Shown one piece after another: positions 8,090 to 16,562 of a stretch of DNA of 34,563 nucleotides (position 1 is its first letter; each line of letters begins with the position of its first letter). The DNA comes from Roseomonas sp. GC11. GTDB taxonomy: Bacteria; Pseudomonadota; Alphaproteobacteria; Acetobacterales; Acetobacteraceae. The notes under the pieces are model-generated. The model was not told the origin of the DNA. It did not search any database and worked only from the letters and a program-made list of their open reading frames with translations. The DNA lies in NCBI RefSeq assembly GCF_024437745.1, contig NZ_JANFNY010000054.1, positions 1 to 34,563 on the forward strand, given 5' to 3'. A program made the position numbers and the translations under genes.

Positions 8090-8233
8090 GGGTTTGAGAA
8101 AACACGTTCTTTTTTGAAAAAAAGAACCAAAAAAACTTTTATTCGCCGCGTACCGTCCAAAGACAAAGCGCAACGCAAAACTGAAGGCGGGGTCTGGGGG
8201 GACCCTGTCCCCCCAGCCTTTGCCATACCCCCT
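8090..8233. repeat. Intergenic repeat block between convergent genes (hairpins A and C)
   Basis: Module A (GTTCTTTTTT/AAAAAAAGAAC) is at 8106-8127, followed by CCAAAAAAACTTTT. Module C, CTGGGGGGACcctGTCCCCCCAG, is at 8194-8216, preceded by AACTGAAGGCGGGGT. The block lies between a plus-strand phosphatase and minus-strand dapA, so a bidirectional terminator role fits. Confidence 0.8.
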
Positions 8234-9190
8234 TCACTGCAACAGCCGCGTCCCGCGCGGCACGGGCGGGGCGCGCAGCGCGGCCAGGCTGCGCACCTCC
8301 TCATCCGGCAGGAGTTCGGCCAGGGCTTCCGCCAGCCGGGCACGGGTCGCGGCCAAGGCGGGCAGCAGGGGCAGGCGCGGGCGCGCCTCGCACAGGCGCA
8401 GCAGGCTCAGCGCGGCCTTCAGCGGCACCGGATTGGTTTCGCAGAACAGCAGCGTGGCGAGAGGCGCGAGGCGCTCGCGCAGTTCCGCCACGCGGTCCAG
8501 GTCATGCGCCGCCCAGGCGGCCTGCACGGCACTGCACAGCGAGGGCAGCAGGTTGCCCAGCACCGAGATGCAGCCGGTGCCGCCCATCGCCAGATGCGCC
8601 ACGGCCGTGGCATCATCGCCCGACAATTGCGTGAAATCGCGGCCACAGAGCCGGGCGATCCGGGCCGGCCGCGCGAGGTCGGCCGTCGCGTCCTTCAGCG
8701 CGTGGATCAGGCTGGCATCGCGCAGGCGGGCAATGGTGTCATCCGTGAAGCTGACCCCGGCGCGGCCCGGCACGTCATAAAGCACCAGCGGCACCTGCCC
8801 GGCGGCAGCCACGGCGCGGATATGGGCGCAAAGCCCCTCCTGCCCCGGCCTCACATAAGGCGGCGCGGACACCAGCAGGGCCGTGGCGCCGCACAGCACG
8901 GACGCCTGCGCCAGGGCCGCCGCCGCCTCGGTGCAGGGCGCGCCGACACCGGCCAGCACCGGCACGCGCCGCCCCACCGCCTCCGCCACGCAGCGGATGG
9001 CACGGCCATGCTCGGCCGCGGTGAGGGCCGGCGCCTCGCCCGTGCTGCCGCAGACGAGGACAGCCTGGGCACCGCGCGCCACCACGCGCTCGGCCAGGGC
9101 GGCCAGCGCCGCCTCGTCGATCTGGCCGTCGCCCTCGGTGAAGGGGGTGGGCAGGGCCGGAATCAGGCCCTGCAGGACGGGGTCGCGCAT
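8234..9190 (-). CDS. dapA: 4-hydroxy-tetrahydrodipicolinate synthase family protein (DapA-like)
   Basis: 318-residue TIM-barrel aldolase. The Schiff-base lysine is K166 (HALKD), the catalytic tyrosine is Y138 in LYDVPGR with R143, and the substrate loop is GSTGE at 48-52. The GTTGE of canonical DapA is GSTGE here, a conservative change in the catalytic triad. The reaction for true DapA is pyruvate plus aspartate semialdehyde condensation in lysine synthesis. The family also contains N-acetylneuraminate lyases and other pyruvate aldolases, and a C-terminal tail of about 25 residues goes beyond normal length, so this could be a paralogue. It lies 3 nt downstream of a methyltransferase-like gene on the same strand. 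Confidence 0.85.
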   Translation of the reverse strand: MRDPVLQGLIPALPTPFTEGDGQIDEAALAALAERVVARGAQAVLVCGSTGEAPALTAAEHGRAIRCVAEAVGRRVPVLAGVGAPCTEAAAALAQASVLCGATALLVSAPPYVRPGQEGLCAHIRAVAAAGQVPLVLYDVPGRAGVSFTDDTIARLRDASLIHALKDATADLARPARIARLCGRDFTQLSGDDATAVAHLAMGGTGCISVLGNLLPSLCSAVQAAWAAHDLDRVAELRERLAPLATLLFCETNPVPLKAALSLLRLCEARPRLPLLPALAATRARLAEALAELLPDEEVRSLAALRAPPVPRGTRLLQ

Positions 9191-9193
9191 GGC

Positions 9194-9757
9194 TCAGCGC
9201 CCGCCCCGCACGGGCACGCGGTGCCCGGTGGGGCGGCCATGGCCCCGGACCGGGAGCGGCACGGGAACCGGCAGGGGGCGCGGCCAGCTCCCCAGCAGCA
9301 GCAGCGGCCCCTCCCGCTCCACCGCCTCGCGCAGGCGGATCTGGCGGAAGCCCTCGGCACGCAGGCAGGCCCGGGCGGAGCGGGCCAGCGCCCGCGCGCC
9401 CTGGCCGAGCAGCGCCAGCACCAGACGCCCACCCTGGCCGCCCGCCGCCAGGGCGCGCCCCGCGCACCGCGCCACCGACAGGGCGGCGGCCTCCGACGCC
9501 ACCGCCGGCGCCAGGACGAGATCGGCCGGCTCGGGATGGGCGGGCGGGCTGATGGCCTCGGCACCGCTGCGGCAGCCCTGGCGAATGGCGGCGCAGAGCA
9601 GGCCCGCCCCGCGCGGGCCGATGATCAGGACGCGGTCCTCGGCCCGCAGGGCGGCCTCGGCCAGGAGTTGCGCCAGCGGGGCGGCTGGCCGCGCGCCGTT
9701 GTCATTCGCGGAAGCCGGCAGCGCGGCAGGACAGGACGAAGAGGCTGTGGATGGCAT
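9194..9757 (-). CDS. Degenerate SAM-methyltransferase-like protein of unknown function
   Basis: 187 residues; ATG 9757 is preceded by AGGAGG at good spacing. Residues 40-60 (DRVLIIGPRGAGLL) look like the first Rossmann strand and glycine loop of a methyltransferase, and later strands (DLVLAP, GGRLVLALLG) fit the fold. The protein is shorter than active class I enzymes and no catalytic motif is recognisable. The C-terminus is basic and proline-rich. It is transcribed with dapA (3-nt gap). Function is unknown; the fold assignment is inference from pattern only. Confidence 0.6.
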   Translation of the reverse strand: MPSTASSSCPAALPASANDNGARPAAPLAQLLAEAALRAEDRVLIIGPRGAGLLCAAIRQGCRSGAEAISPPAHPEPADLVLAPAVASEAAALSVARCAGRALAAGGQGGRLVLALLGQGARALARSARACLRAEGFRQIRLREAVEREGPLLLLGSWPRPLPVPVPLPVRGHGRPTGHRVPVRGGR

Positions 9758-10029
9758 GAGGGTCCTCCTGCCACCAGGATTCCCGGCACCCGCGTAAAGG
9801 CGCTATGCGCAAGCCAGGGCAGGCGCCTAAATTCCGTATAAACGCCGCCCGCACCGGCAGGGCCGGGCAAAGCACGGAAAAGGAAGAATTTTTAGGAGAA
9901 TTTGTTCTTTTTTGAAAAAAAGAACCAAAAAACTTTTATCCGTTCAGCGGCCCACTGTTCCGGAGGACGGCGGCAGCCTGCAAGAATTCTTCTTTTTCTG
10001 AAGAAAAAGAAGAATTCCATGATTGATAT
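9758..10029. repeat. Intergenic mosaic repeat block (A, partial B, D)
   Basis: Module A hairpin is at 9904-9925, followed by CAAAAAACTTTTAT. A diverged copy of block B in inverse orientation runs to 9980 (GGACGGCGGCAGCCTG). Module D at 9984-10017 is a perfect 15-bp stem, GAATTCTTCTTTTTC, with a TGAA loop. D lies 12 bp past the stop of the minus-strand regulator gene, where a terminator is expected. The remainder (9758-9900) is the promoter-side DNA of the methyltransferase-like gene, with no clear motif. Confidence 0.85.
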
Positions 10030-10794
10030 TTATTCCAAAATCAAACTTTCCCTCTCCTGCTTCCGCAGGCTTTCAGACGTCCGTTCCGCTTCTGCCCGCA
10101 GGCTGAGGAACCCCTCTTCCGTCGCCACGATATGCGCGCGCATCGCCGCCTCGGCCCCGGCGGCATCACCCGCCAGGATGGCCCCGGCAATGGCGCGGTG
10201 CTGGTCCAGGATGGCGCCGCGCAGGCTGTCGCGCTGCCAGTATTGCTCATGGCTGAACAGGATGCCGCGCTTCAGCAGCCCGGCGAACACCCGCAGCACA
10301 TGCAGCAGCACAAGGTTGTGGCTCGCCTCATGCACCAGCAGGTGCAGGGCCAGATCCGCCTCCGCCTCCTCCGCCGGGCTGGCGCGCTGGTGGGCGGCCT
10401 CCATCCGGGCCAGGCACGCCTCCAGCGCCGCGCGCTCCGGCGCAGTGAGGCGCTGCGCCGCCAGCGCCGCCGCCTGCGGCTCGATCAGCCGGCGATACTC
10501 GAAGTAATCCCGCCCGATGCGCGGGCTGCTGCCGAACAGCCCGGCCAGCGGGGCGGAAAGGGGCGCCAGGAAATCCGCCACCACCGTCCCCGCGCGGGAG
10601 GATTCCAGCAGCCCCTTCGCCTCCAGCAGCGTCAGCGCCTCCCGCAGCGAGGGGCGGGAGACGCCAAGCCGCGCCGCCAGTTCCCGCTCTGGCGCCAGCC
10701 GGTCGCCCGGGCGCAGCACGCCTTCCAGCACCAGCCCTTCCAGGTGGCTGGCCACGGCGCTGGCCAGCGGCGGCGGGCGGATCGGGTCGGTCAT
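10030..10794 (-). CDS. lldR: FadR-family (GntR) transcriptional regulator, LldR-like
   Basis: 254-residue regulator. The N-terminal winged helix-turn-helix is at about 12-72 with the GntR signature (LAPERELAARLGVSRPSLREAL at 33-54). An all-helical FCD ligand domain fills residues 85-240. ATG 10794 is preferred because GAGG precedes it; a TTG at 10821 would add nine residues but lacks a ribosome site. It is divergent from lldD with 89 bp between the starts, the standard arrangement for a lactate-responsive repressor. Ligand specificity is inferred from this context, not from residues. A hairpin (module D) follows the stop. Confidence 0.88.
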   Translation of the reverse strand: MTDPIRPPPLASAVASHLEGLVLEGVLRPGDRLAPERELAARLGVSRPSLREALTLLEAKGLLESSRAGTVVADFLAPLSAPLAGLFGSSPRIGRDYFEYRRLIEPQAAALAAQRLTAPERAALEACLARMEAAHQRASPAEEAEADLALHLLVHEASHNLVLLHVLRVFAGLLKRGILFSHEQYWQRDSLRGAILDQHRAIAGAILAGDAAGAEAAMRAHIVATEEGFLSLRAEAERTSESLRKQERESLILE

Positions 10795-10813
10795 GGCGGA
10801 GCCTCGCGGAAGC

Positions 10814-10834
10814 TTGGTCAAAACTCTTTACCAA
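10814..10834. promoter_or_regulatory. Candidate LldR operator between lldR and lldD
   Basis: TTGGT at 10814-10818 and ACCAA at 10830-10834 form an inverted repeat around an AT-rich centre (CAAAACTCTTT). Known LldR/PdhR boxes carry the same half-sites, TTGGT and ACCAA, but with about 3 bp between them; here the gap is 11 bp, so centres are about one and a half helical turns apart. The site lies in the 89-bp divergent promoter region. Confidence 0.5.
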
Positions 10835-10883
10835 ACCCCCGCCGGGGAGGACAATGCCGCACCCATCCCGGAGGGACCGTGCC

Positions 10884-12071
10884 ATGCCGACCATCACCAA
10901 TATCGAGGACCTGCGGCAACTCGCCCGCCGCCGCATCCCGCGCGCCATTTTCGACTATGCCGATCGCGGCTCCTATGACGAGGCGACGCTGCGCGCCAAC
11001 CGCGACGACCTCGCGGCCCTGAAGCTGCGCCAGCGGGTGATGATCGACGTCTCCGGCCGCGGCACCGGCAGCACCATGCTGGGCGAGGCCGTGACCATGC
11101 CGGTGGCCATCGCCCCCACCGGGCTGACCGGCCTGTTCCATGTGGATGGCGAAATCCACGGCTGCCGCGCGGCGCAGGCCTTCGGCATTCCCTTCACCCT
11201 CTCCACCATGTCCATCTGCTCGATCGAGGACGTGGCGGGCGCGGTGGACAAGCCCTTCTGGTTCCAGCTCTACGTCATGCGCGACCGCGGCTTCGCCCGC
11301 TCGCTGGTGGAGCGCGCCATCGCCGCCAGATGCTCCGCCCTGGTGCTGACGCTCGACCTGCAGATCCAGGGCCAGCGCCACCAGGACCTGAAGAACGGCC
11401 TGGCCGTGCCGCCGAAGCTGACGCTGCGCAACATGCTCGACGTGGCGACAAAGCCGCGCTGGGCGCTCGAAGTCCTCCAGGGCAAGCGCAAGACCTTCGG
11501 CAACCTGGCCGACGCCCCGGGCGCGAAGGACGGGCTGAACACCCTCTCCCACTGGATCGCCGGGCAGTTCGACCCCTCCCTGTCCTGGAAGGACGTGGCG
11601 TGGATCCGTTCGCTCTGGCCGGGCAAGCTGATCCTGAAGGGCGTGCTCGATGTCGAGGATGCCCGCATCGCCGCCGAGACGGGGGCGGATGCGCTGGTCG
11701 TCTCCAACCATGGCGGGCGGCAGCTCGATGGCGCGCCCTCCTCCATCTCCGTCCTGCCCGAGATCGCCGGGGCGGTGGGCGACCGCATCGAGGTGCTCTT
11801 CGATGGCGGCATCCGCTCGGGCCAGGACGTGATGAAGGCCGTGGCGCTGGGCGCCAAGGGCTGCATGATCGGCAAGTCCTGGCTCTACGGCCTCGCCGCC
11901 GGCGGGCAGGCGGGCGTCACCAAGGCGCTGGAGATCATCCGCAAGGAATTGGATATCTCGATGGCCCTGACAGGGACGAACAGCATCGCCGGCATCACGC
12001 CGGAGATCCTGCACGCGCCGCGCCGGGGGGAGGTGCCGCGCTCCGGGGAGGCGCGGCTGGCGGCGGAGTAA
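10884..12071 (+). CDS. lldD: FMN-dependent L-lactate dehydrogenase / alpha-hydroxy-acid oxidase
   Basis: 395-residue TIM-barrel flavoenzyme that oxidises L-lactate or another 2-hydroxy acid to the 2-oxo acid at the inner membrane face. Active-site features are Y31, FQLY at 127-130, K252, and the SNHGGRQLDG block with catalytic H276 and R279, followed by the FDGGIRSGQD phosphate site. ATG 10884 has GGAGGG about 8 nt upstream. The loop between residues 165 and 235 is the usual membrane-binding region of LldD. The divergent FadR-family regulator supports lactate as substrate; mandelate or glycolate oxidases share the fold. The gene ends against a convergent terminator shared with the chemoreceptor gene. 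Confidence 0.9.
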   Translation: MPTITNIEDLRQLARRRIPRAIFDYADRGSYDEATLRANRDDLAALKLRQRVMIDVSGRGTGSTMLGEAVTMPVAIAPTGLTGLFHVDGEIHGCRAAQAFGIPFTLSTMSICSIEDVAGAVDKPFWFQLYVMRDRGFARSLVERAIAARCSALVLTLDLQIQGQRHQDLKNGLAVPPKLTLRNMLDVATKPRWALEVLQGKRKTFGNLADAPGAKDGLNTLSHWIAGQFDPSLSWKDVAWIRSLWPGKLILKGVLDVEDARIAAETGADALVVSNHGGRQLDGAPSSISVLPEIAGAVGDRIEVLFDGGIRSGQDVMKAVALGAKGCMIGKSWLYGLAAGGQAGVTKALEIIRKELDISMALTGTNSIAGITPEILHAPRRGEVPRSGEARLAAE

Positions 12072-12098
12072 GGCCAAGGAAAGAGAAAAGAGAAGACT

Positions 12099-12121
12099 CT
12101 GGGGGGACAGGGTCCCCCCAG
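12099..12121. terminator. Bidirectional terminator-like hairpin (module C)
   Basis: CTGGGGGGACaggGTCCCCCCAG, followed by ACCCCGCCTTCAGTTTTTT. It lies between convergent lldD and the chemoreceptor gene and can serve lldD directly because of the T run. Confidence 0.75.
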
Positions 12122-12139
12122 ACCCCGCCTTCAGTTTTT

Positions 12140-14209
12140 TCAGGCGGCGCGCAGCGAGGACAGGAAACTGTCCATCTGGCCGCGCAGGATTTCCGACTGC
12201 TGCGCCAGTTCGCTGGCGGCGCCACGCACATCCTCGGCCGCGCGGCCGGTGCGCTCCGCATCCTCGCTGACGCCGGCGGCATGGCGGGAAGCCTCCTGCG
12301 TGCCCACCGCGGCCTTCGCCACGGCACGGCCGATTTCCTGCGTCGCCTCCGCCTGCTGCCCGGCGGCCTCGGCCACCGTGCCCGTCGCCTCGTTCAGCTC
12401 GCGGATCATGCGCGCGATCTCGCCGATCGCCTGCACCGTCCGCCCCGTCTCCGCCTGCATGGAAGCGATCTGGGCGCTGATCTCCTCGGTGGCCTTGGCG
12501 GTCTGGCTGGCGAGGTTCTTCACCTCCCCCGCCACCACGGCGAAGCCCTTGCCGCTCTCCCCCGCCCGCGCCGCCTCGATCGTGGCATTGAGGGCAAGCA
12601 GGTTGGTCTGGCTGGCGATGTTGGAAATCATCTGCACCACATCGCCAATCCGCCCGGCGGCATCGTTCAGGCCGCGCACGGTGCGGTCCGTCTGCTCGGC
12701 GGCCTCGGTGGCGACCATCGCGCGCGAGGCGCTGTCCTTCACCTGCCGCGCCACCTCGGCGATGCTGGCGGCCAGTTCCTCGGCCGCGGCGGCCACGGTC
12801 TGCACGCTGCCACTGGCATCCTGCGAGGCATTGGCCACCGCATTGGCCCGGTTGTTGCCGTTGGCGGCGATCTCGACCATGCTGCCCGCCGTCGCATCCA
12901 TCTCCGTCGCGGCGGCGGCCACGGCGCGCAGCACACCCGCCGTCTCATCCTCGAAGTGGCGGAGCAGTTCATTGACGCGCTGGGCACGCGCCAGCTCGGC
13001 CCGCTGCCCCTCCTGCTGCGCCGCCTCCATCTCCCGCCGCTGCAGCGAGCTGACGCGCAGCGTCTCCACCGCCTTCGCCAGTTCGCCCAGCTCGTCCTGC
13101 CGCGCCTTGCCGGGCACGGAGAGTTCCAGCTCGCCATCGGCGATGCGGCCCACCGTGCCGGTCAGCCCCTGCAACGGCAGCACCACACGGCGCATCAGCA
13201 TCAGCACCGAGGCCAGCGCGATGCCCACGCACAGCACCGCCAGCAGGGCGGCGAGGAAGAAATCCCACTCCGCGGCGGTGGCGGCGGTGGCGGTGCGCAG
13301 CATCGCCTGATCCAGCGCCACATCGCGCAGCGCCAGAATCTGTGCCTGCGCCGGGGTGGCCCAGGCGCGGTAATTATCCACCGGCAGCAGCGGCCAGGTG
13401 ACGGGCTGCCCCGCCAGCGCCTGCCGGCCCAGGGCGATATGCTGGCGCCAGCGCGGCTCCGCCTCGCCCTCCAGCGTGCGGCGCTGCTCCTGCACCGCGG
13501 CCTGGAGCGCGGCATTGCGCGGCATGGCGGCAATCAGCCGCTGCGCCGTCTGCCACGCCTGTTCCACCCGGCCACCCTGCTGGTGCGCGAGTTCCAGCGT
13601 CTCCTGCGTCACCGGCTGGCCGATGATCCAGTTGACGATCACCGTGTTGCGGCGCCCGGCGTAGTCGCGGATATCCATCACCGCATTGGCGATCTCCAGG
13701 ATCAGCCCGGCATCCGGCGCGGTGGCCGCGACCTCGCGGGAGGCCGCCGCGGCCAGCGCCGCCATCGCCTCCACCCCGCTGTTGCGCACCCGCTGCGTCT
13801 CCGCCGGCAGGCTATTGTCGCGCGTGGCCCTGGGGCGGCGCATATCGGCCAGGGCACGCTGCCGCGTGGCGCTGACCAGATCCACCGCCTGCCGCGCCTG
13901 CCCGATATCCAGCTTCGCCGACGCCGCGCTCTCCACCGCCCGGCGCAGCAGCCGGTCCGTCTCCGGCGCCATCTGCTCGAAGGCAGCGATGCTGGGCGAG
14001 TCGCTGCGCAGCTGCGTGGCATAGGCCCCGACCTCGGCGGCGATGGCCGTCTGGGCGCGCTGGGCGTCGCTCACCGCCGTGGTCGCCAGGCTGGCATAGC
14101 TGGCCTGCTGCCAGGCCGACCATCCCTGGAGCGACTGCCACACCGAGGCAATGGCGCCAGGAATGGCCACGCCACAGAAGCAGACCAGGAAAAAGGTGCG
14201 GATCCGCAC
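12140..14209 (-). CDS. Methyl-accepting chemotaxis protein
   Basis: 689-residue transmembrane chemoreceptor. The first transmembrane segment is at residues 5-25 and the second at about 318-342. A helical periplasmic sensor lies between them, a HAMP domain at about 343-396, and the cytoplasmic signalling domain at about 420-680. The hairpin tip carries the CheA/CheW-binding signature ([20 protein letters not shown], then [10 protein letters not shown]). The start is GTG 14209, with GGAGGG 6 nt upstream. No C-terminal CheR/CheB-docking pentapeptide is present. The sensor is alanine-rich like the partial gene at 1-920; the ligand cannot be predicted. It converges on lldD and follows the FeS photolyase gene on the same strand. 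Confidence 0.95.
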   Translation of the reverse strand: MRIRTFFLVCFCGVAIPGAIASVWQSLQGWSAWQQASYASLATTAVSDAQRAQTAIAAEVGAYATQLRSDSPSIAAFEQMAPETDRLLRRAVESAASAKLDIGQARQAVDLVSATRQRALADMRRPRATRDNSLPAETQRVRNSGVEAMAALAAAASREVAATAPDAGLILEIANAVMDIRDYAGRRNTVIVNWIIGQPVTQETLELAHQQGGRVEQAWQTAQRLIAAMPRNAALQAAVQEQRRTLEGEAEPRWRQHIALGRQALAGQPVTWPLLPVDNYRAWATPAQAQILALRDVALDQAMLRTATAATAAEWDFFLAALLAVLCVGIALASVLMLMRRVVLPLQGLTGTVGRIADGELELSVPGKARQDELGELAKAVETLRVSSLQRREMEAAQQEGQRAELARAQRVNELLRHFEDETAGVLRAVAAAATEMDATAGSMVEIAANGNNRANAVANASQDASGSVQTVAAAAEELAASIAEVARQVKDSASRAMVATEAAEQTDRTVRGLNDAAGRIGDVVQMISNIASQTNLLALNATIEAARAGESGKGFAVVAGEVKNLASQTAKATEEISAQIASMQAETGRTVQAIGEIARMIRELNEATGTVAEAAGQQAEATQEIGRAVAKAAVGTQEASRHAAGVSEDAERTGRAAEDVRGAASELAQQSEILRGQMDSFLSSLRAA

Positions 14210-14293
14210 GGCAAACCCTCCAAGGCGGCGAGATTGGTCCTGTTTGCCGCAGGGAGGGTGAAGGTTTCCTTGCCGCCGGGAGCGGCGCGCGCC

Positions 14294-15838
14294 TCACGGA
14301 TAACGCCGCGCCGGCGCCAGCCCCGCCAGGAACGCCGCCGCCTGCGCCCGCATCGCCGCCAGCCGCTCCGGCGGCATCCGCTCCAGGTTGCGCAGCGGCA
14401 GCGCCATCCGCGCATTGCCCCGCCAGCGCGCCGCGTGCCGCGCGATGAAGTCCCAGTAAAGGAAGTTGAAGGGGCACGCCCCCGCGCCGCTCTGCCGCTT
14501 CACGTCATAGGCACAGCCGCCGCAGTAATCGCTCATCCGCTGGATATAGGCGCCCGAGGCCGCGTAAGGCTTGCTCGCCATCACCCCGCCATCGGCGAAC
14601 AGCGCCATGCCCTGCGTGTTCGGCAACTGCACCCATTCCACCGCGTCGAGATACACGGCGAGATACCATTCATTCACCGCCTCGGGCGCGATCCCGGCCA
14701 GCAGCGCGAAATTCCCCGCCACCATCAGCCGCTGGATATGGTGCGCATGCGCGCCATCGCGCGTCTGCCGCAGCGTCTCCCGCAGGCAGCGCATCGGCGT
14801 CTCCGCCGTCCAGTAGAAATCCGGCAGCGGGCGCTCCGCCGACAGCGCATTGCCGCGCGCATACTCCGGCATCTTCAGCCAGTAGAGGCCCCGCACATAC
14901 TCCCGCCAGCCAAGGATCTGGCGGATGAACCCCTCCACCGCGTTCAGCGGCGCCCGCCCGGCGCGATACTCCGCCTCCGCCGCCTGGCAGACCGCCAGCG
15001 GCTCCAGCAGCCCGCCATTCAGCGCCGGCGAGATCAGGCTGTGGAACAGCACCGGCTCCCCCACCGCCATCGCATCCTGGTAGTCGCCGAACAGAGGCAG
15101 GCGGTGGCGCAGGAAATCCGCCAGCGCCAGCCGCGCATCCCGCGCCGTCACCGGCCAGGAAAACCCCTCCAGCCCGCCATAACGCTCCGGGAAGCGCCGC
15201 GCGACCAGCTCCAGCACCGCGCGCGTGATCTCATCCGGCGGAAAGCGCGGCAGCGGCGGCGGGCGCAGCCCGGGCTCCAGGCGGCGGCGGTTTTCGGAGT
15301 CGTAATTCCACTGGCCGCCCTCCGGCGTGCCATCGGGCGCCAGCAGGATGCCGTGGCGCTGGCGCATCTCACGGTAAAAATATTCCAGGCGCAGCTGCCG
15401 CCGCCCCGCCGCCCACTGCGCGAACCCCGCCCGCGTGCAGAGGAAACGGTCATCCTCCCGCACCTCCACCGGCACGCCGGCCGCCTTCTCCCAGCCCGCC
15501 ACCATCTCCGCCACCCGCCACTCGCCGGGATGCGTCACCACGATGCGGGAAGGACGGTGCCGCGCCACAGCCCGCAGCACCTCGCCGGTGAGGCTGCCGG
15601 TGTTCTCGGGGTCGTCCAGCAGGATATGCTCGGCCTGCACGCCACGCGCCCGCAGCGCGCGCTGGAAATGCCGCAGCATGGAAAAAACCAGGGCGATCTT
15701 CTGGCGGTGATGCGGTACCGCATCCGCCTCCTCCGCCACCTCCATGCTCAGCACCACATCGCGCGCCGGGTCGAGGCCGCGCAAGGCCGAAAGGTGGCGG
15801 CTGCACTGGTCGCCCAGGACGATACGAAGCACGGTCAT
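14294..15838 (-). CDS. phrB: FeS-cluster bacterial (6-4) photolyase / CryPro cryptochrome
   Basis: 514-residue member of the FeS-BCP branch of the photolyase/cryptochrome family, which repairs (6-4) photoproducts (Agrobacterium PhrB) or signals light (Rhodobacter CryB). Four cysteines, C351, C439, C442 and C455, match the spacing of the [4Fe-4S] ligands in Agrobacterium PhrB (350, 438, 441, 454). The C-terminal half has the branch motifs HHIQRLMVAGNFALL and the YCGGC...CPFNFLYWDF block. The N-terminal domain (VLGDQ start) is the lumazine-antenna type. ATG 15838 has only a weak ribosome site. With the class I enzyme at 5919, the strain has repair for both main UV lesions. Confidence 0.95.
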   Translation of the reverse strand: MTVLRIVLGDQCSRHLSALRGLDPARDVVLSMEVAEEADAVPHHRQKIALVFSMLRHFQRALRARGVQAEHILLDDPENTGSLTGEVLRAVARHRPSRIVVTHPGEWRVAEMVAGWEKAAGVPVEVREDDRFLCTRAGFAQWAAGRRQLRLEYFYREMRQRHGILLAPDGTPEGGQWNYDSENRRRLEPGLRPPPLPRFPPDEITRAVLELVARRFPERYGGLEGFSWPVTARDARLALADFLRHRLPLFGDYQDAMAVGEPVLFHSLISPALNGGLLEPLAVCQAAEAEYRAGRAPLNAVEGFIRQILGWREYVRGLYWLKMPEYARGNALSAERPLPDFYWTAETPMRCLRETLRQTRDGAHAHHIQRLMVAGNFALLAGIAPEAVNEWYLAVYLDAVEWVQLPNTQGMALFADGGVMASKPYAASGAYIQRMSDYCGGCAYDVKRQSGAGACPFNFLYWDFIARHAARWRGNARMALPLRNLERMPPERLAAMRAQAAAFLAGLAPARRYP

Positions 15839-15850
15839 GACACAAGAGAT

Positions 15851-15874
15851 CTGGGGGAAATGAATTTCCCCCAG
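15851..15874 (-). terminator. Terminator-like hairpin (module C)
   Basis: CTGGGGGAAA and TTTCCCCCAG pair around a TGAA loop, next to ACCCCC. On the minus strand it lies downstream of the DUF6134 gene stop (15954) and upstream of the photolyase start, so it may separate the two transcripts. The rest of 15875-15953 is GC-rich with no clear motif. Confidence 0.55.
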
Positions 15875-15953
15875 ACCCCCATTCTTTCTTTTTTTCAGGG
15901 CCAGCCGCCGCCGGCGGCCGGCAGCACGGCCCGCGCGTCACACCGCACGCATG

Positions 15954-16562
15954 TCACGCCGCATAGGTGATCAGGCTGCCGTCATCGCCCCGCATGCGGA
16001 AGGACAGCCAGCGGCCGGCCGCGTCATACCGCGCCTCCATGCCACGCTCGGGCCAGGACCACACCGTCTCCGCCCCCTCGCGGGAACGCTGCGGCGCGCC
16101 CGGCAAGGGCTGGCCCGTCGCCGTGTCGAACAAAGGGCGGTCCACCAGATGCGCCGGCGCCCACCAGGCCAGCGGGCCCGCCTCGGCCGGCAGCGACAAA
16201 GGCCCCTCCGGGCCACGGCCGCGCAGACCGGCCGGGCTGGCGGCCAGCTCCACCCGGCCCTCCTCCCCACCCCGCCGCGTCAGCGCGGCATAGCCAAGCA
16301 GGCGGCCCTCCTGCCAGCGCTCGGCATATTCATGCCGCATGCGGAAGACGGTGATGGACATCAGCTTCACTTCCACCGTCACGACACTGCGCACCGTGCC
16401 ATCCGGCTCGGCCTGCACGCTGTGCGTGCCCACCTCCCGCCCCTCGCGCAGCAGGCGGAAACGGTAGCCGCCCGGCGGCAGGGCCGCCGCCGCCCGCGCA
16501 CCGCCGGAGGCCGCCACAAGAGACAAGGCGGGCACCGCCAGCAGGGCGCGGCGCCGCGTCAC
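15954..16562 (-). CDS. DUF6134-type secreted protein
   Basis: 202-residue predicted periplasmic protein. The start is GTG 16562 in a GTGA overlap with the upstream SDR gene. The N-terminus TRRRALLAVPALSLVAASGGARA is a signal peptide with a Tat-like arginine run and an AxA cleavage site. The body begins with a YRFRLLREGREVGTHSV strand pair and continues as an all-beta domain (VVTVEVKLMSITVFRM, then a W/E-rich strand) that resembles DUF6134 proteins, whose function is unknown. Coupling to a dehydrogenase gene is the only functional hint. Confidence 0.72.
   Translation of the reverse strand: MTRRRALLAVPALSLVAASGGARAAAALPPGGYRFRLLREGREVGTHSVQAEPDGTVRSVVTVEVKLMSITVFRMRHEYAERWQEGRLLGYAALTRRGGEEGRVELAASPAGLRGRGPEGPLSLPAEAGPLAWWAPAHLVDRPLFDTATGQPLPGAPQRSREGAETVWSWPERGMEARYDAAGRWLSFRMRGDDGSLITYAA

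Noticed and set aside
11330-15970. A 1546-codon open frame on the plus strand across lldD, the chemoreceptor and the FeS photolyase
   Set aside because: It is antisense to two well-supported genes and out of frame with a third; the product is repetitive Arg/His/Pro/Gly. It is an artefact of high-GC codon use.
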